NCBI GenBank assembly: GCA_965243215.1
Contig: CBDEUJ010000002.1
Location: 62,001-126,000, forward strand
Direction of reading: 5' to 3'
Length of the DNA: 64,000 nucleotides
Source of the DNA: JAJEFO01 sp009843725
GTDB lineage: Bacteria; Pseudomonadota; Alphaproteobacteria; Rhodobacterales; Rhodobacteraceae
Below are positions 8,662 through 16,777 of this stretch, piece after piece; the stretch's first letter is position 1, and the number at the start of each line of letters is the position of its first letter. Position numbers and translations under genes: made by a program. The notes beneath the pieces are model-generated. The model was not told the DNA's origin. It ran no database searches and saw only the letters and a list, made by a program, of their open reading frames with translations.

Positions 8662-10115
8662 ATATGACAGTTCGCGGCGTCATATTGGAGGACCTGCTGG
8701 GTCTTGACACCTATTCGGGCGGAACTCTCGTTTCGATCCAAAGCGTTAGCCTGGCGCCGCTGACACTGAAGTACCTGAAGGGCGCCAAGCACTTCGAAGA
8801 CCGAAATCTCTATTTGGCGGAATTTCTGCGTGAAGAGGGTAACGGCATCTTGCATGTGATTTCCGACTCGCCCGATGATTGCTTTCTCAACTACCACCTG
8901 CGATTTCTGGAGCGCAGTCTGAATTTGGCGCACGGGGATCTGAACAACAGGGTCAAGTTCCTGCGCATTCCCATTTTAGTGGGCGAGGCGCTAACGCAAC
9001 GGATCTTGGAAAGCAGGTTCGAGTTCCGACGTTTGGAGGCAGCCTTGCACTCGCTGCCGAATCCAATCTTGGACTTTTGGGTGACGGGACCGAGTGAAAT
9101 CGAGCTCGCATCTCGTCTAGGACTTCCGCATGTTGGTCTCGCCGGGAGCTTGTTGGGTGTGGATGGCAAGTCGTCCGCGAGGCGTGTCTTCAGGGAGACT
9201 GGAATACCGCACCCGACAGGTCGAGAGGACATCTATTCGCTGTCTGAGGTTCAAGAGGCGGTGCGAATGCTTGCCAGAGACAGTGCTTCGGAATCGTTCC
9301 TGGTCAAGATCAATGATGAGGAGGCTGGCAACGGGATTGCGGAAGTCTCGCGCACCGTCTGTGACGGGTCATCAGTAGCATTCCGGTCAAACATGGAGAT
9401 TTCTAAGTCAATTCCGCTTTCCGAGTTCGAGTCGCGGCTGTCCGAAGTGGGCTGTGTTGTCGAGGAGCGAATCGTTGCCGAGTGCACCGCAAATCCCAGC
9501 GTCCAGATGCAAATTTCGGAAAGTGGCAAGATCAAGAACCTCGCCACTCACGAGCAGGTTCTCTCTGGACATTCGTATTCGGGCTCGATTTTTCCGGCAG
9601 ACGAAGCGTTTCGTGGGATCCTTGTTTCAGCAGGATACGAAATTGCCAAGCACCTACGGTCAAAGGGTGTTCGGGGCATATTTTCAGTCGACTTTCTGGC
9701 AACCCGCCAGACAGCCGGAGCCGAATGGAGCCTGCATGCACTTGAGATCAACGTGCGAAAGGGTGCGACGACGCATCCGTATTTTTGGACGAGGATACTC
9801 ACGGGATGCCAATATGACGAAGACGTAGGCGTGCTTAAGGGCCCGTCCGGCGAAGTCGTATACGTTTCGACCGAGTATGTTCACTCGCCGAAGCTTCATC
9901 ACCTGACCGCAACCGAGATCATTGACTTGGTGAGGTCAGAAGACATCGAGTTTAGCGTCTCGCGGCGCTCCGGCATCTTGCTTCACATGGTGTCCAGCAT
10001 GCAGGCCCATGGCAAGATTGGCGCGACCGCTGTTGCGAATGACCATCGGGGTGCATTTCGGCTCCTTGATCGGCTCAGGAATTCAGTTTCCAACCTGGCG
10101 GCGACCGCAGTGTAA
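8658..10115 (+). CDS. PGM1-type ATP-grasp peptide/amide ligase
   Basis: This 485-residue protein has a pre-ATP-grasp N-terminal half. An ATP-grasp core follows, with SFLVKINDEEAGNGIA (phosphate loop), VEERIVAECTANPSVQ, RGIFSVDFLAT and the Mg-binding HALEINVRKGATTHP. The last motif strongly resembles the carboxylate-amine ligases of the pheganomycin PGM1 group, which couple an unusual N-terminal residue to a peptide or amine. It overlaps the EgtD-like gene (GTGA at 8658-8661); an ATG two codons later (8664) is an alternative start. A natural hypothesis is that it ligates the methylated amino acid made by its neighbour. Confidence 0.78.
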   Translation: MNMTVRGVILEDLLGLDTYSGGTLVSIQSVSLAPLTLKYLKGAKHFEDRNLYLAEFLREEGNGILHVISDSPDDCFLNYHLRFLERSLNLAHGDLNNRVKFLRIPILVGEALTQRILESRFEFRRLEAALHSLPNPILDFWVTGPSEIELASRLGLPHVGLAGSLLGVDGKSSARRVFRETGIPHPTGREDIYSLSEVQEAVRMLARDSASESFLVKINDEEAGNGIAEVSRTVCDGSSVAFRSNMEISKSIPLSEFESRLSEVGCVVEERIVAECTANPSVQMQISESGKIKNLATHEQVLSGHSYSGSIFPADEAFRGILVSAGYEIAKHLRSKGVRGIFSVDFLATRQTAGAEWSLHALEINVRKGATTHPYFWTRILTGCQYDEDVGVLKGPSGEVVYVSTEYVHSPKLHHLTATEIIDLVRSEDIEFSVSRRSGILLHMVSSMQAHGKIGATAVANDHRGAFRLLDRLRNSVSNLAATAV

Positions 10116-10120
10116 ATTCC

Positions 10121-11332
10121 ATGTCTGCACACTCGGGAAAAGATGGATTGAACATTGGCATGGCCGTGACGCTGGGCTTGCTTTCGGCGGTACCGTTGCT
10201 GTCGTTGAACATGTTCGTGCCTTCGCTGGGCGTGATGGCGGTTGACTTCGGAGTCGGGTATGACGCGATTGCATTGACTTTCTCGATGTACCTGGCGTTC
10301 ACGGCCGTCTTTCAGGTTTCCGCCGGGATCCTGGCTGACAGGTTTGGACGCAAGTCTGTCTTGATGTGGTGCATGCTCGTTTTCTCCGTTGCTTCGGTTG
10401 CATGCTTGTTTTCCGAAGACTATTCGGCGTTTTTGATCTTCCGTTGCCTGCAGAGCTCCGTCGTTTCGGGAATGGTCTTGTCTCGGGCAATCGTCAGGGA
10501 TCTGTTTGACAGAACGGCGACGGCGAAGATCCTTGGCTACATAGCAATGGCAATGAGCTTGGCGCCGATCCTTGGCCCTCTTTTGGGTGGCGTCTTGGCC
10601 GAAGTTGGTGGCTGGCGACATATCTTTGGCGTTTATTCGCTGTCGGGAATCCTTCTGCTTGTCCTGGTTTACCTTAAGGTTCCTGAGACGAATGCTCGAA
10701 CCAGCGGACCGGAGGAGGCACTATGGGCTTCTGCGTTCGTGCTCTTCCTGGATTTCAGGTTCTGGCAGTACACTTCGATCATGGCGCTGGCGACGGGTAC
10801 ATTTTATGTCTTCACCAGCGGTGTGCCCATTGTCGCTTCGGCGCAATTCACGATGAGTCAGGCCGAAATAGGATTGGGCCTGGGGACAATAACCGTCGGT
10901 TTTTTGGCAGGCAGCTTTGCCTCGGGAAGGCTGCTTGAGCTTTGCAGCCCGCATACGGTGATCCTGTGGGGTCGCATCGCTGCCAGTTCCGGGTTGGCCA
11001 TTTGCGCCTGTCTGCTTTGGGCCGGGTGGGAAGTACCAGTGGTTCTCTTTGGATGCACATCTCTCGTCGGATTCGGCAACGGTTTGACCATGCCAAGTTC
11101 AAGCGCCTCGGTCATGTTCGTACGCAAGGATCGGGCGGCCAGCGCGTCGGGCCTTTCGGATGCGGTAATCGTGATCGTAGGTGCAGTCCTCGCGTCATTG
11201 ACTGGTCATGTGCTTGAATCGGTTCCAGATGCGCTTGTGTTGGTGTGCTTGATGTTGCCGCTGGCAATTTTCAGTTTGGGCATTTCAGCATTGATGATCT
11301 TGAATGTTGAAAAGCCCAACGATGAAGGTTGA
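10121..11332 (+). CDS. Bcr/CflA-type MFS drug/metabolite exporter
   Basis: The 403-residue protein has about 12 membrane helices and major-facilitator signatures: the motif A-like GILADRFGRKSVL loop between helices 2 and 3, and a motif C-like stretch in helix 5 (LAPILGPLLGGVL). These are typical of the Bcr/CflA drug-proton antiporter branch in the inner membrane. It begins 5 bp after the ATP-grasp gene and closes the operon. It is the likely efflux route, or self-resistance, for the operon's product. GC content is as low as in the preceding genes. Confidence 0.88.
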   Translation: MSAHSGKDGLNIGMAVTLGLLSAVPLLSLNMFVPSLGVMAVDFGVGYDAIALTFSMYLAFTAVFQVSAGILADRFGRKSVLMWCMLVFSVASVACLFSEDYSAFLIFRCLQSSVVSGMVLSRAIVRDLFDRTATAKILGYIAMAMSLAPILGPLLGGVLAEVGGWRHIFGVYSLSGILLLVLVYLKVPETNARTSGPEEALWASAFVLFLDFRFWQYTSIMALATGTFYVFTSGVPIVASAQFTMSQAEIGLGLGTITVGFLAGSFASGRLLELCSPHTVILWGRIAASSGLAICACLLWAGWEVPVVLFGCTSLVGFGNGLTMPSSSASVMFVRKDRAASASGLSDAVIVIVGAVLASLTGHVLESVPDALVLVCLMLPLAIFSLGISALMILNVEKPNDEG

Positions 11333-11437
11333 TCGGTTCATTGTGACCTGCCTTGTTGTGCCAGTGGCGCAACGAAAACGTTTGTGTCTGCCGGGCGAGA
11401 AGTGTCTGTTGCCATCCCCTCCCCATGGTCGCGGTGG

Positions 11438-11460
11438 AAGTGCGCGTTGCTGCGCACTTT
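11438..11460 (+). terminator. Candidate terminator hairpin after the MFS gene
   Basis: AAGTGCGC and GCGCACTT form a perfect 8-bp stem around a 6-nt loop, followed by TTTCT. It lies about 105 bp after the exporter stop, so it could end the five-gene operon. The short T-run makes it a moderate candidate. Confidence 0.4.
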
Positions 11461-11532
11461 CTGCACAGATCCGGAATTGGGCGCGGTAGTCCATCCGAGC
11501 GGATTCTTGGACTGCCTCCGCCATGAAGCGGC

Positions 11533-11841
11533 TTGATCGTAGTTTCCCGTCAGCCGTCGCCAAGTGCGCGCCGGTCCGCCCGTCCCTCGGCAGGGGCGGG
11601 TGCGAGGGACGACGGGGACGACGGCGAGCTGACGCTGATGCTGGAGAGCGAGGCGAAGGGGCTCACGCGACGCGAGACGGCGGTACGGTTCTGGGGCGCC
11701 GGGCGGGTCCCGGATGAATGGAGGCCGGACCGCTGGATGGCGGGGCACTTCAGGCGGCGGCGTCGGCGTGCAAAGGCGGTCCTGACGGCGTACCTCGACA
11801 TTGCCACCGCCGCGCAGGCCGGGAGTGACGGGCGAGGGTGA
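11533..11841 (+). CDS. Small DUF2285-like protein (possible fragment)
   Basis: The 102-residue frame contains GLTRRETAVRFWGAGRV, then a very Arg-rich helix (FRRRRRRAKAVLTAYLDIAT). This resembles the C-terminal DNA-binding DUF2285 module common on alphaproteobacterial mobile elements, where the pattern is REIA...FGA...RRR...YRDL. The first 35 residues look non-conserved, so the true start may be internal or the gene may be a remnant. It lies opposite an uninterrupted antisense frame continuous with IS607 tnpB. The match is by eye and only moderate. Confidence 0.35.
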   Translation: MIVVSRQPSPSARRSARPSAGAGARDDGDDGELTLMLESEAKGLTRRETAVRFWGAGRVPDEWRPDRWMAGHFRRRRRRAKAVLTAYLDIATAAQAGSDGRG

Positions 11842-12199
11842 CGAAGGGGGTCGGTGAAGGCGGGACGGGCGGCTCCCCGTCGTGGAATCCGGCAGTGAAG
11901 CCGGGTGGCCGTCCTGGTTAACGTTCGGCAGGCATGTCGGCGAGATTCGGGAGGTTGCAACCGATGGCCGAAGGGACCGCAGGACAGGATGCACGAATCG
12001 CTGCCTAGAGAATTCTCCGAAGGGAGGGCGGTGACACGGGCCGGAAAGACGGCGGGAATCCGCTGCCGCCGCGGCCGATCCGCACACGGCTGGCCGGAAT
12101 TTTTGCACGCGCGCGAGGCACGGTGTTGCGATAGTGTTGACACGCTGCACGAGCGTCTCGAAATTGCAGGATTGTTGCCTTTGTTTCAACGCGCTAGGA

Positions 12200-13136
12200 A
12201 AAGTCATTTCTTGATCCGCAACGAGCGCAACATCGGCGCCCGCCGCCCGAAAACGGCCCAAGTTGCCGTAGAGCGCGCGCAGCATGATGCCCCGCGCGCC
12301 GTTGATGTCCCGGTCGACGACGATGCTGCCATCCGAGACCGTCTTCGCGCCGCCAAGGTTCTCGTTCACGAAGCCGTCCCATGAGCGTGTCCTGCTCGTG
12401 TAGGCTTCGTTGCAGATCACCAATCGCTTGCCGTACTTGCGACACATCCACTCGAGCTTCTGCCTGAACCGGCAGTGGGCAAGGCCCAGCATCGACCGAA
12501 CCGTCTTCGTCCTTATCTTGCGATCCTCCTTCGCGCTCATCTCCTTCGTCTCGAAGGACGGAAGCAGGATCACGTCGAAGGCCTGGACGAGGTCGCAGGC
12601 AACCCGCTTGTGCAGGTCGTCGACAAGGTTCCGGACGCGGATGGCAAGCCTGTCGATCCGCTTCTGGAAGTGGCGCTTCCACTCTTCATGCTTCGCCTTG
12701 GCGCGCTGCCCGACCAGGCGGTCGAGCTGCAGCAGGAGCGGAAACACCTTGCCGGCGTAGAAGCCGGCACCGTAGCTGGCGGCGTGGTTCGCCGAGCATG
12801 CGGTCACGAAGGTCCGCACGCCGGGGTCGAGGGCCACGGCGGAGCGGACCTGGATTTCGTCCTGCCCCACCGTGACGATGTGCTTCTGAGCGCAGATGAA
12901 CCACTGCCCCCGCTCAAGCACGATGGTCGTGAGCTTCTCCCACGCCGCGTCGGGCATGGGTTCCGCCAGGTCGAAGTTCCGGTCGACGAACGCGCCTGAC
13001 AGCTTCTGGACGGCAATGCGCTGCCGCACGTTCCTTATGCTTCGGAAGGAGAGGCGGCACCTCTCTCCCGCCTTCCGCTTCCTGATGACGGCGTCCCGGG
13101 CCCTGAACGCCGCGTCGCAGTCGGCGGAGCGGAAGG
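12200..13136 (-). pseudogene. tnpB: IS607-type tnpB, 3' part (separated from its start by IS66)
   Basis: This part encodes the RuvC-like core of TnpB, the RNA-guided nuclease ancestral to Cas12. The three catalytic acids are visible: Asp in VALDPGVRTF (codon 12826-12828), Glu in LLPSFETKEM (12550-12552) and Asp in VVDRDINGARG (about 12313). The zinc-ribbon cysteines normally between the last two motifs are replaced (TSRTRSWDGF...KTVSDGS). The frame stays open to 11338 with no family similarity, so I end the recognisable part near 12200. It has no start of its own after the IS66 insertion and is probably inactive. Confidence 0.75.
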
Positions 13137-13158
13137 GTAAGCGGTTAAAGTACGACGT
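13129..13158 (+). repeat. IS66 left target duplication and terminal inverted repeat
   Basis: The duplication GCGGAAGG (13129-13136) is followed by the left repeat beginning GTAAGCGGTTAAAG. It pairs with 16402-16423 with mismatches only at repeat positions 8 and 15. Confidence 0.95.
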
Positions 13159-13249
13159 CGCGGCCCGATCCGGACCGGATTTCCGTTTGACACTATAGCC
13201 AACCCGCTCTATCCACCTGCCATCGAGGCGAATCACTTCGGAGGCGGCG

Positions 13250-13915
13250 ATGTCCGAATGGTATGGGTCCAAGGGGGCGACCGGGCTCTCGCAGGCCATC
13301 GTGAGCGCCATGCCCGCGCATGATCTTTTCATCGAATCGCACCTGGGGGGCGGGGCCATCATGAAGCGCAAGCCGCCCGCGCAGCGCAGCATCGGCATCG
13401 ACCTCAACCGGCGGTCGATCGACAGCTTCAGATGCGACTACCCGGTCGAGCTCCACCATGGCTGCGCCCACCGTTTCCTGTCCGGCTTCGACTTCCAGGG
13501 CCGCGAGCTGGTCTACTGCGACCCGCCCTACGTGCAGTCGACGCGCAGGGGGCCGCGCCGCTACCGCTTCGACTACACGGACGACGACCATGTCGCGCTT
13601 CTCGGCATCCTGAAGTCGCTGCCCTGCCAGGTGATGGTCTCCGGCTATCCCTCGGCGCTCTACGACACGCACCTGGCCGGCTGGCGCTCGCTCGAGGTCC
13701 AGGTCAACAACCAGGCCTGCGTCGTCACCGAGAAGCTGTGGTTCAACTTCGAGCCGGACCGGCCGCACTGGCACACCTGCGCGGGCAGGAACTTCACCGA
13801 CCGCCAGAGGATCAAGCGCAACGCCGCGCGCTGGGCGCGGCGCTACCGCGCGATGCCGCCGGGCGAGCGGCTCGCGGTGCTGGCGGCGGTCATGGCCGTC
13901 GAGGCCGGGGAATGA
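13250..13915 (+). CDS. Dam-like (D12 class) adenine-specific DNA methyltransferase, IS66 passenger
   Basis: The 221-residue protein has WYGSKGATGLSQAI at the N-terminus, a SAM-binding stretch LFIESHLGGGAIM (motif I) and the catalytic VYCDPPYV motif (DPPY, N6-adenine class). It is shorter than the roughly 270 residues of Dam, mostly in the target-recognition part. It starts after GGAGG at 13240-13244. Its stop overlaps the tnpC start (ATGA, 13912-13915), so it is translationally coupled to the transposase and lies wholly inside the element's inverted repeats. Possible roles are methylating element ends or host DNA to control transposition; this is inference. Confidence 0.82.
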   Translation: MSEWYGSKGATGLSQAIVSAMPAHDLFIESHLGGGAIMKRKPPAQRSIGIDLNRRSIDSFRCDYPVELHHGCAHRFLSGFDFQGRELVYCDPPYVQSTRRGPRRYRFDYTDDDHVALLGILKSLPCQVMVSGYPSALYDTHLAGWRSLEVQVNNQACVVTEKLWFNFEPDRPHWHTCAGRNFTDRQRIKRNAARWARRYRAMPPGERLAVLAAVMAVEAGE

Positions 13916-15618
13916 GCCAGGCGACGCTGTCCGAAGCTGCGGCCCTCTCCCGGGACGTCGAGACGCTCGGCCGGGACCTGACCCGCCGGCTTGGGGACGG
14001 CACGCTGCCGCCACCGGAGGCCGAGGAGGCGCTCCGGTCGCTGATCGGGCTTTCGGGCCGGCTGGCGGCGCTCCACGCCGATCTGGCCGAGACGATCGCG
14101 GCGCAGGAAGCGCGGATCGCCGAACTCGCGGCGCAGCTCGGCGCGCTGACCGCCCAGATCGCCCGGCTGCAGCGCGACCTGTACGGCTCGCGCTCGGAAC
14201 GGAACAAGGCGGGCGAGGACGGCGCCGACGGCAAGGAGGGATCCGAGGCCGGGGACAAGCGGCCCGGGGGCAAGCCGGGCCGCAGCAAGGATCGCGGCGA
14301 TTCGGTCAACGGCACCGGGCTGCGATTCAACGAGAAGGCCCCCGTGATCGACATCCCCGTGACGCCGCCCGAGATCGAGGGCCTGCCGGAGGACGGCTAC
14401 GAGGTGATCTCTGAGCGCGTCCACTGCCGGGTGGCCGCGCTCGACTGGCGGCACGTGGTCATCCGCTACCGCCACCTCAAGGTGAAGATCCGCGAGACCG
14501 GCGCCCTCGTCGGCGCCCCGGCGCGCGAGAGCGTGTTCAAGAACAGCTGCGCCGACGTCTCCTTCATCGCAGGAATGCTCATTGACAAGTTCCAATGGCA
14601 CCAGCCGCTCTATCGTCAGCATCAAATGCTGGCCGCCGGGGGCATCACCGTCAACCGCGGCTCGCTGAGCCAGTGGGCCAACCGCGCGGTCGGGCTCCTG
14701 AAGCCGGTCCACGACGCGCAGTGGCGCTCGGTTCTGGAGAGCGCCGTCATACAGATGGACGAGACGCCGATCCGGGCCGGGCTGCACCCGGGCAAGCCCG
14801 GCAGCATGAAGAAGGGATACTTCTGGCCGATGCTCGGCGACCGGGGCGAGGTGGTCTTCCCCTTCGCCACCTCCCGCCGGCACGAGCATGCGGCCGAGTT
14901 CCTCGGCGCGTATTCCGGAACCCTCGTGAGCGACGGCTACGGCGCCTACGAGGCCTATGTCGCGGCGCGCGGCGGGGCGGTCACCCACCAGGGCTGCTGG
15001 ATCCACAGTCGCAGGAACTTCTGGGAGCAGAAGGACACTCACCCGGAGATGGCCGGGGAGGCGCTGAAGCTGATCGGCGCCATCTACCGGATCGAGGAGG
15101 AGATCAAGGGCCGTCCGCCGGCCGAGCGGCTGGCCGCGCGTCGGACCCGGTCGCGGAAGGCGGTCGACAGGTTCTGGGACTGGTGCGAGCGGACGCTGGA
15201 GGATCCGGCGCTGACGCCGAAGCACCCGGTCCGCAAGGCGATCGCCTACGCGGTCGAGCGAAGGGCCACGCTCGAGGTGTTCCTGGGCAACCCGGACGTG
15301 CCGCCGGACACCAACCAGGTCGAGAACAAGCTGCGCGGCGCGAAGCTCGGACAACGCAACTGGCTCTTCGCCTGGACGGAGGTGGGGGCAGAGCACGCGG
15401 GGATCATGAACGCCATGCTCGCCACCTGCTGGATGCAGGGCGTCGATGCCCGCGTCTGGCTGACCGACGTGCTGCTGCGCATCGACAGCCACCCGGCCAG
15501 CCGGGCCGGCGAGCTGACGCCGAGGCGCTGGAAGGAGCTCTTCGCCCACGACCCGATGACGTCCGACGTCGCGGCCGTCACGGCCGGACGGCTTCAGGCC
15601 GCCACGGGGACGGGATAG
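13912..15618 (+). CDS. tnpC: IS66-family transposase TnpC
   Basis: The 568-residue protein has a coiled-coil N-terminus (AAQEARIAELAAQLGALTAQ) and the LYGSRSER motif. A basic linker and an IS66 zinc-binding region follow, then a DDE core with VIQMDETPIRAG (first Asp), TLVSDGYGAY (second Asp), QGCWIHSRRNF and PDTNQVENKLRGAKLGQRNW (catalytic Glu), and the IS66 C-terminal block. Start ATG 13912 overlaps the methyltransferase stop. Its 3' end overlaps the 3' end of tnpB on the opposite strand by 25 bp, which is an inverted arrangement relative to ordinary IS66 elements. Confidence 0.95.
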   Translation: MSQATLSEAAALSRDVETLGRDLTRRLGDGTLPPPEAEEALRSLIGLSGRLAALHADLAETIAAQEARIAELAAQLGALTAQIARLQRDLYGSRSERNKAGEDGADGKEGSEAGDKRPGGKPGRSKDRGDSVNGTGLRFNEKAPVIDIPVTPPEIEGLPEDGYEVISERVHCRVAALDWRHVVIRYRHLKVKIRETGALVGAPARESVFKNSCADVSFIAGMLIDKFQWHQPLYRQHQMLAAGGITVNRGSLSQWANRAVGLLKPVHDAQWRSVLESAVIQMDETPIRAGLHPGKPGSMKKGYFWPMLGDRGEVVFPFATSRRHEHAAEFLGAYSGTLVSDGYGAYEAYVAARGGAVTHQGCWIHSRRNFWEQKDTHPEMAGEALKLIGAIYRIEEEIKGRPPAERLAARRTRSRKAVDRFWDWCERTLEDPALTPKHPVRKAIAYAVERRATLEVFLGNPDVPPDTNQVENKLRGAKLGQRNWLFAWTEVGAEHAGIMNAMLATCWMQGVDARVWLTDVLLRIDSHPASRAGELTPRRWKELFAHDPMTSDVAAVTAGRLQAATGTG

Positions 15619-15956
15619 CGCTTGCGGTGGCGCCGGACGGTGATGTCGATCCCGTCCAGGAGCGCCGAGAGCTCGGTCCGCGAGAGCGACAGCGACTTCC
15701 GTCCCGGAGCCAGCGCCAGGGGCGAGGCGAACATGCCCTGCTCCAGGCGCTTGGCCCAGACGAAGTACCCGCCATGCTCGAAGCCGAGCACCTTGACCAT
15801 GGTCCGGCGGCGGTTGACGAACACGTACCAGCGCCCGCTGGCGGGGTTCTCCCCGAGATGGGTCGCGACCAGCGCGCTCAGCCCGTCGAAGCTGCGGCGC
15901 ATGTCCGTCGGCTCCGTCGACAGCCAGATGCCGCCCGCCGGCCAGCCGCCGAGCAT
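15594..15956 (-). CDS. tnpB: IS66 accessory protein TnpB (IS66 Orf2)
   Basis: This 120-residue protein matches the IS66 Orf2 family: IWLSTEPTDMRRSFDGLSAL, RWYVFVNRRRTMVKVLGFEHGGYFVWAKRLEQG and a C-terminal LSRTELSALLDGID. It is required with TnpA and TnpC for transposition in characterised elements. Its ATG overlaps the tnpA stop (ATGA). It is unrelated to the RNA-guided TnpB of IS607 in the flanking element. It lies on the strand opposite tnpC and converges on it. Confidence 0.95.
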   Translation of the reverse strand: MLGGWPAGGIWLSTEPTDMRRSFDGLSALVATHLGENPASGRWYVFVNRRRTMVKVLGFEHGGYFVWAKRLEQGMFASPLALAPGRKSLSLSRTELSALLDGIDITVRRHRKRYPVPVAA

Positions 15957-16324
15957 CAGGACCGCCTCAGGCGGAGCGTGACGCCGTCGCCGAGCGAAAG
16001 CTCGACGTCCCAGCCAGGTCCGGTCGCCGCCGCGATCTCGACGAAGCCGCCGGGCCTGCCGGCGGTCGCCGCTGTGGCGGGCTTGCTGGCATTCGCCTTG
16101 GCCGCGGGCTTGCTGGAGATCGCTGCGGCAGAGGGATCGCGCTTCCTGAACCAGCCCATCAAGGTTCTGGCGGCCACCCCGTTGGCTTCGCAGAAGTCGA
16201 CCTGCGTGCCGTCCCAGCGCTCGTACTCTGCCATCAGGGCATGCCGCTCTGCCTCGGTGCGAAATATGGGGCGGCGTGAACGTGGGCGGCGGCCCACGGT
16301 CGTCATTGGTGCATCGTGTGTCAT
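15956..16324 (-). CDS. tnpA: IS66 accessory protein TnpA
   Basis: The 122-residue basic protein has an N-terminal helix-turn-helix (ALMAEYERWDGTQVDFCEANGVAARTLMGWFRKRD), an Ala/Lys-rich linker and a short C-terminal domain ending in SLGDGVTLRLRRS, as in IS66 TnpA/Orf1. GGAGG precedes the ATG. It begins 99 bp inside the right inverted repeat, so its promoter is probably in or next to that repeat. It is coupled to tnpB by ATGA. Confidence 0.9.
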   Translation of the reverse strand: MTHDAPMTTVGRRPRSRRPIFRTEAERHALMAEYERWDGTQVDFCEANGVAARTLMGWFRKRDPSAAAISSKPAAKANASKPATAATAGRPGGFVEIAAATGPGWDVELSLGDGVTLRLRRS

Positions 16325-16401
16325 GAAGGAACCTCCGGTCAGGGTGAATTGACCGGAAGATGCTCTCGCGCGAGGGCGGACGAAATCAAGCCACGGGCGA
16401 A

Positions 16402-16431
16402 ACGTCGTGCTTTAATCGCTTACGCGGAAGG
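16402..16431 (+). repeat. IS66 right terminal inverted repeat and target duplication
   Basis: The repeat ends in TTTAATCGCTTAC at 16423 and is followed directly by GCGGAAGG (16424-16431), identical to the 8 bp left of the element. Confidence 0.95.
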
Positions 16432-16777
16432 TGCCGCCTCGCTCCTGCACCTCCGAGCGCACGAAGTCGCGGATCGTGGCCCGCAGGGCGGTCTGCTTCA
16501 GGTCCGGTCCCTGCGGGTCCACGAGGCCACCGTCGGCCTCCCGGAAGCAGGCGACGGCGAGGTTGCAGGCCCGGCGCTGCTGGCGGACCAGCTCGTGCAG
16601 CAGGTCAGGGTCCTTCGGGCAGGCCCTGATCTTCCTGGTGGCCTTGACCAGGACGCTTGCCGTGACGGGAGTCTCGGGCGGAAGCGAGATCCGCAGCGAG
16701 GCGGCGGACGCCGGACCGGACGGAATGATCGTCCTTTTCCAGAAGCTCGACGCTTCCTCCCGAAAGTTCGATGGCAT
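16424..16777 (-). pseudogene. tnpB: IS607-type tnpB, 5' part
   Basis: This stretch encodes the TnpB N-terminal helical region (RKIRACPKDPDLLHEL, RRACNLAVACFREADGG, LKQTALRATIRDF). It reads into SEVQERGGTFR at the IS66 junction, then hits a stop 12 bp inside the element. Joined to the 3' part without the insertion, the frame continues as FRSADCDAAFRARD. ATG 16777 is the nearest in-frame ATG; the start overlaps the recombinase gene in another frame. A related initiation codon further in is possible. Confidence 0.65.

Larger units (their letters stand above)
13137..16423 (+). mobile_element. Complete IS66-family element, 3,287 bp, with methyltransferase passenger
   Basis: The ends are GTAAGCG...CGCTTAC. 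The 22-bp terminal inverted repeats (13137-13158 and 16402-16423) differ at two positions and start with the IS66-typical GTAA. An exact 8-bp target duplication, GCGGAAGG, lies at 13129-13136 and 16424-16431. It carries a Dam-like methyltransferase and tnpC on the plus strand, and tnpA-tnpB on the minus strand, converging with tnpC. Canonical IS66 elements have tnpA-tnpB-tnpC in one direction. The intact duplication and open genes suggest a recent, possibly active copy. Confidence 0.95.

Noticed and set aside
11338..12199. Uninterrupted minus-strand frame continuing the IS607 TnpB C-terminus for about 290 residues
   Set aside because: The composition is Arg/Pro/Ser-rich shadow-like sequence with no family similarity, and it lies opposite a DUF2285-like frame. 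The recognisable TnpB ends soon after the DRDINGARG motif.
13432..13911. Upstream extension of IS66 tnpC within the methyltransferase gene
   Set aside because: This part is the shadow of the methyltransferase frame. The conserved TnpC sequence begins at MSQATLSEA (13912), coupled by ATGA.
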